DNA of 64,000 nucleotides from the NCBI GenBank assembly GCA_016521575.1, contig JAEKDP010000004.1:186001-250000 (forward strand). Reading direction: 5' to 3'. The notes under the pieces are model-generated. The model ran no database searches. It was not told the origin of the DNA and worked only from the letters and a program-made list of their open reading frames with translations. This document shows positions 63,043 through 64,000 of this stretch, piece after piece (position 1 is the stretch's first letter; each line of letters starts with the position of its first letter). Both the position numbers and the translations under genes were made by a program. This DNA is from Rhodobacteraceae bacterium F11138. Its GTDB lineage: Bacteria; Pseudomonadota; Alphaproteobacteria; Rhodobacterales; Rhodobacteraceae.

Positions 63043-64000
63043 CAGAATCCCCTCAAGGCTTCGTCATTGGCCTTGGCTTGCTGCATCAAATGCTCCGACA
63101 ACCGCTCTGCATCCAAAACACCAAGCCCCTCGATCTTTGCATCAACCAGTTTTTCGAAGATTTCAGATCGCAGATTTTCTTGATCAGCCATCTTGAATGT
63201 GCTCCAGATTGAGCGATTGGCAACAACCTCTTCGACAATGCGATCCACGATTTCCTGGGTCACACGATGCAGAGCCTGAAGATGTTGTGCCGGAGTGTTT
63301 TCGTCCGCTCCCGCCTCTTCTAGAACGGTGCGAAGGAAGGGGACATAAATCTCCGGTATATCGAATTCAGTTTCGCCAGTTGATTGGGACTCTGACCGGA
63401 GCTCATCAATAATCGCTTGAAGCTGCTCGATGATTTCATCCCACTGATGGCCAAAGCCATCTAAAATCTGATTAAGGCGCTCGGACATCTTCTTGAACCG
63501 AACAGGGTCAGTTTCGAGCTTCTTGCGGATATGTGAACGGATCGCGTGTTCCATCTCCGAAGCTTTGGCGCGCGCACCGCTTGCTTGCCCAACCTGGTCT
63601 TCAAACTCGGCATCCGTAAGTTGAACGGGAGGTATCTTGGGATCGATACCCAACGAGATCACATGGTCATCAATCAGCTTTCGGACCTTAGCACCCACAT
63701 CTGAACCTATGACGGCGACATCGCGGAACCTGTTCCGCGCGCGCGCCTGGATATAGGCAAGGCGCTTTGCATCCTTCACAAATGGCAGACCCTCGGGTCT
63801 TGGAAGCACGATTTCCAAGGATTTGAGGAAGTCCTTCAGCTTCACCGTGAACTCAGCCCTAACCTTTTCGGTGGCCAAAACCTGAAGGCATTTCTCATCG
63901 TCAGACAAGTCATCTAGGCCCTCCCGCCGGAAAATGTCGACGACCCGAATGTGCCGATCTCGCAGAATGGGAATTTGGTCGGTGAGACTGACCAGCGCTC
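63042..64000 (-). CDS. hsdR: type I restriction enzyme R subunit, C-terminal end (partial)
   Basis: The minus-strand frame is open to the window edge and encodes the last 318 residues of an HsdR-type subunit: VVDIFRREGLDDLSDDEKCL, EFTVKLKDFLKSLEIVLPRP, FVKDAKRLAYIQARARNRFR, the repeated helical region and a tail ending KANDEALRGF. The helicase and endonuclease parts lie beyond 64000. It would cleave unmodified DNA with HsdM and HsdS, which are not in the window. Only the C-terminal domain supports the call, but the YgjP neighbour agrees. Confidence 0.82.
   Translation of the reverse strand, partial: ALVSLTDQIPILRDRHIRVVDIFRREGLDDLSDDEKCLQVLATEKVRAEFTVKLKDFLKSLEIVLPRPEGLPFVKDAKRLAYIQARARNRFRDVAVIGSDVGAKVRKLIDDHVISLGIDPKIPPVQLTDAEFEDQVGQASGARAKASEMEHAIRSHIRKKLETDPVRFKKMSERLNQILDGFGHQWDEIIEQLQAIIDELRSESQSTGETEFDIPEIYVPFLRTVLEEAGADENTPAQHLQALHRVTQEIVDRIVEEVVANRSIWSTFKMADQENLRSEIFEKLVDAKIEGLGVLDAERLSEHLMQQAKANDEALRGF

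Overview
The window looks like accessory chromosome (or a large plasmid) of a marine-type alphaproteobacterium, most likely a Rhodobacteraceae/Roseobacter-group member. The basis is high G+C coding sequence, gene families common there (ABC uptake operons, N-methylhydantoinase A/B sets, L-fuconate catabolism genes, arylsulfatase, NADP-glutamate dehydrogenase) and the style of tightly overlapping operons. Genus and species cannot be told from the sequence alone.

Region 1 (1-14.8 kb) is an integrated element. A perfect 50-bp direct repeat of the 3' half of tRNA-Thr(TGT) lies at 551-600 and again inside the intact tRNA gene at 14693-14742. Between them lie a tyrosine integrase, an AlpA-like HTH protein, a split and truncated large terminase, a candidate PD-(D/E)xK nuclease of 761 aa, a three-gene opposite-strand operon of unknown function, a prim-pol/RepA-type helicase with a truncated front end, an HK97-type major capsid protein, three tiny overlapping genes, a small terminase subunit, a KAP-like P-loop NTPase of 603 aa and one small unknown. 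No portal, tail or lysis genes are visible, so it resembles a phage satellite (capsid-forming PICI-like) or its remnant carrying defence-type cargo.

Region 2 (15-27.7 kb, minus strand) is one long operon: OsmC-like protein, HyuA, two HyuB-type subunits, a peptide-type binding protein and a Dpp-like ABC transporter, with a large LuxR-family regulator beyond it. Three of its genes carry inactivating lesions. Region 3 (27.7-30.3 kb) is a broken L-fucose catabolic cluster cut by an internally deleted IS5-type element. Region 4 (30.4-35.9 kb) is a TetR-controlled set of small redox-related proteins with three copies of a TTAACTGATCGG operator, plus an AraC regulator and a Tat-exported cysteine hydrolase. 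An AAA/winged-helix ATPase with its own repeated operator follows (36-37.2 kb).

Region 5 (37.5-44 kb) is a GntR regulator and an ABC/flavoprotein/aromatic hydroxylase operon. Region 6 (44-54.8 kb) holds an arylsulfatase, an IS21 fragment, a HisN-like phosphatase divergent from an AfuABC-like ABC transporter with a DeoR regulator, and gdhA. Region 7 (54.9-64 kb) is an IS graveyard, a 45-bp tRNA-Phe 3' fragment that marks another element boundary, a ColE1-style mobilisation module with mobB and mobD nested inside the relaxase gene, then Fic, HigA-like and HicA-like genes, a YgjP-like metallopeptidase and the end of a type I restriction HsdR that runs off the window.

Overall this is a region of repeated insertion and decay: two tRNA-anchored elements, at least five IS remnants, and six broken metabolic genes next to intact uptake operons.
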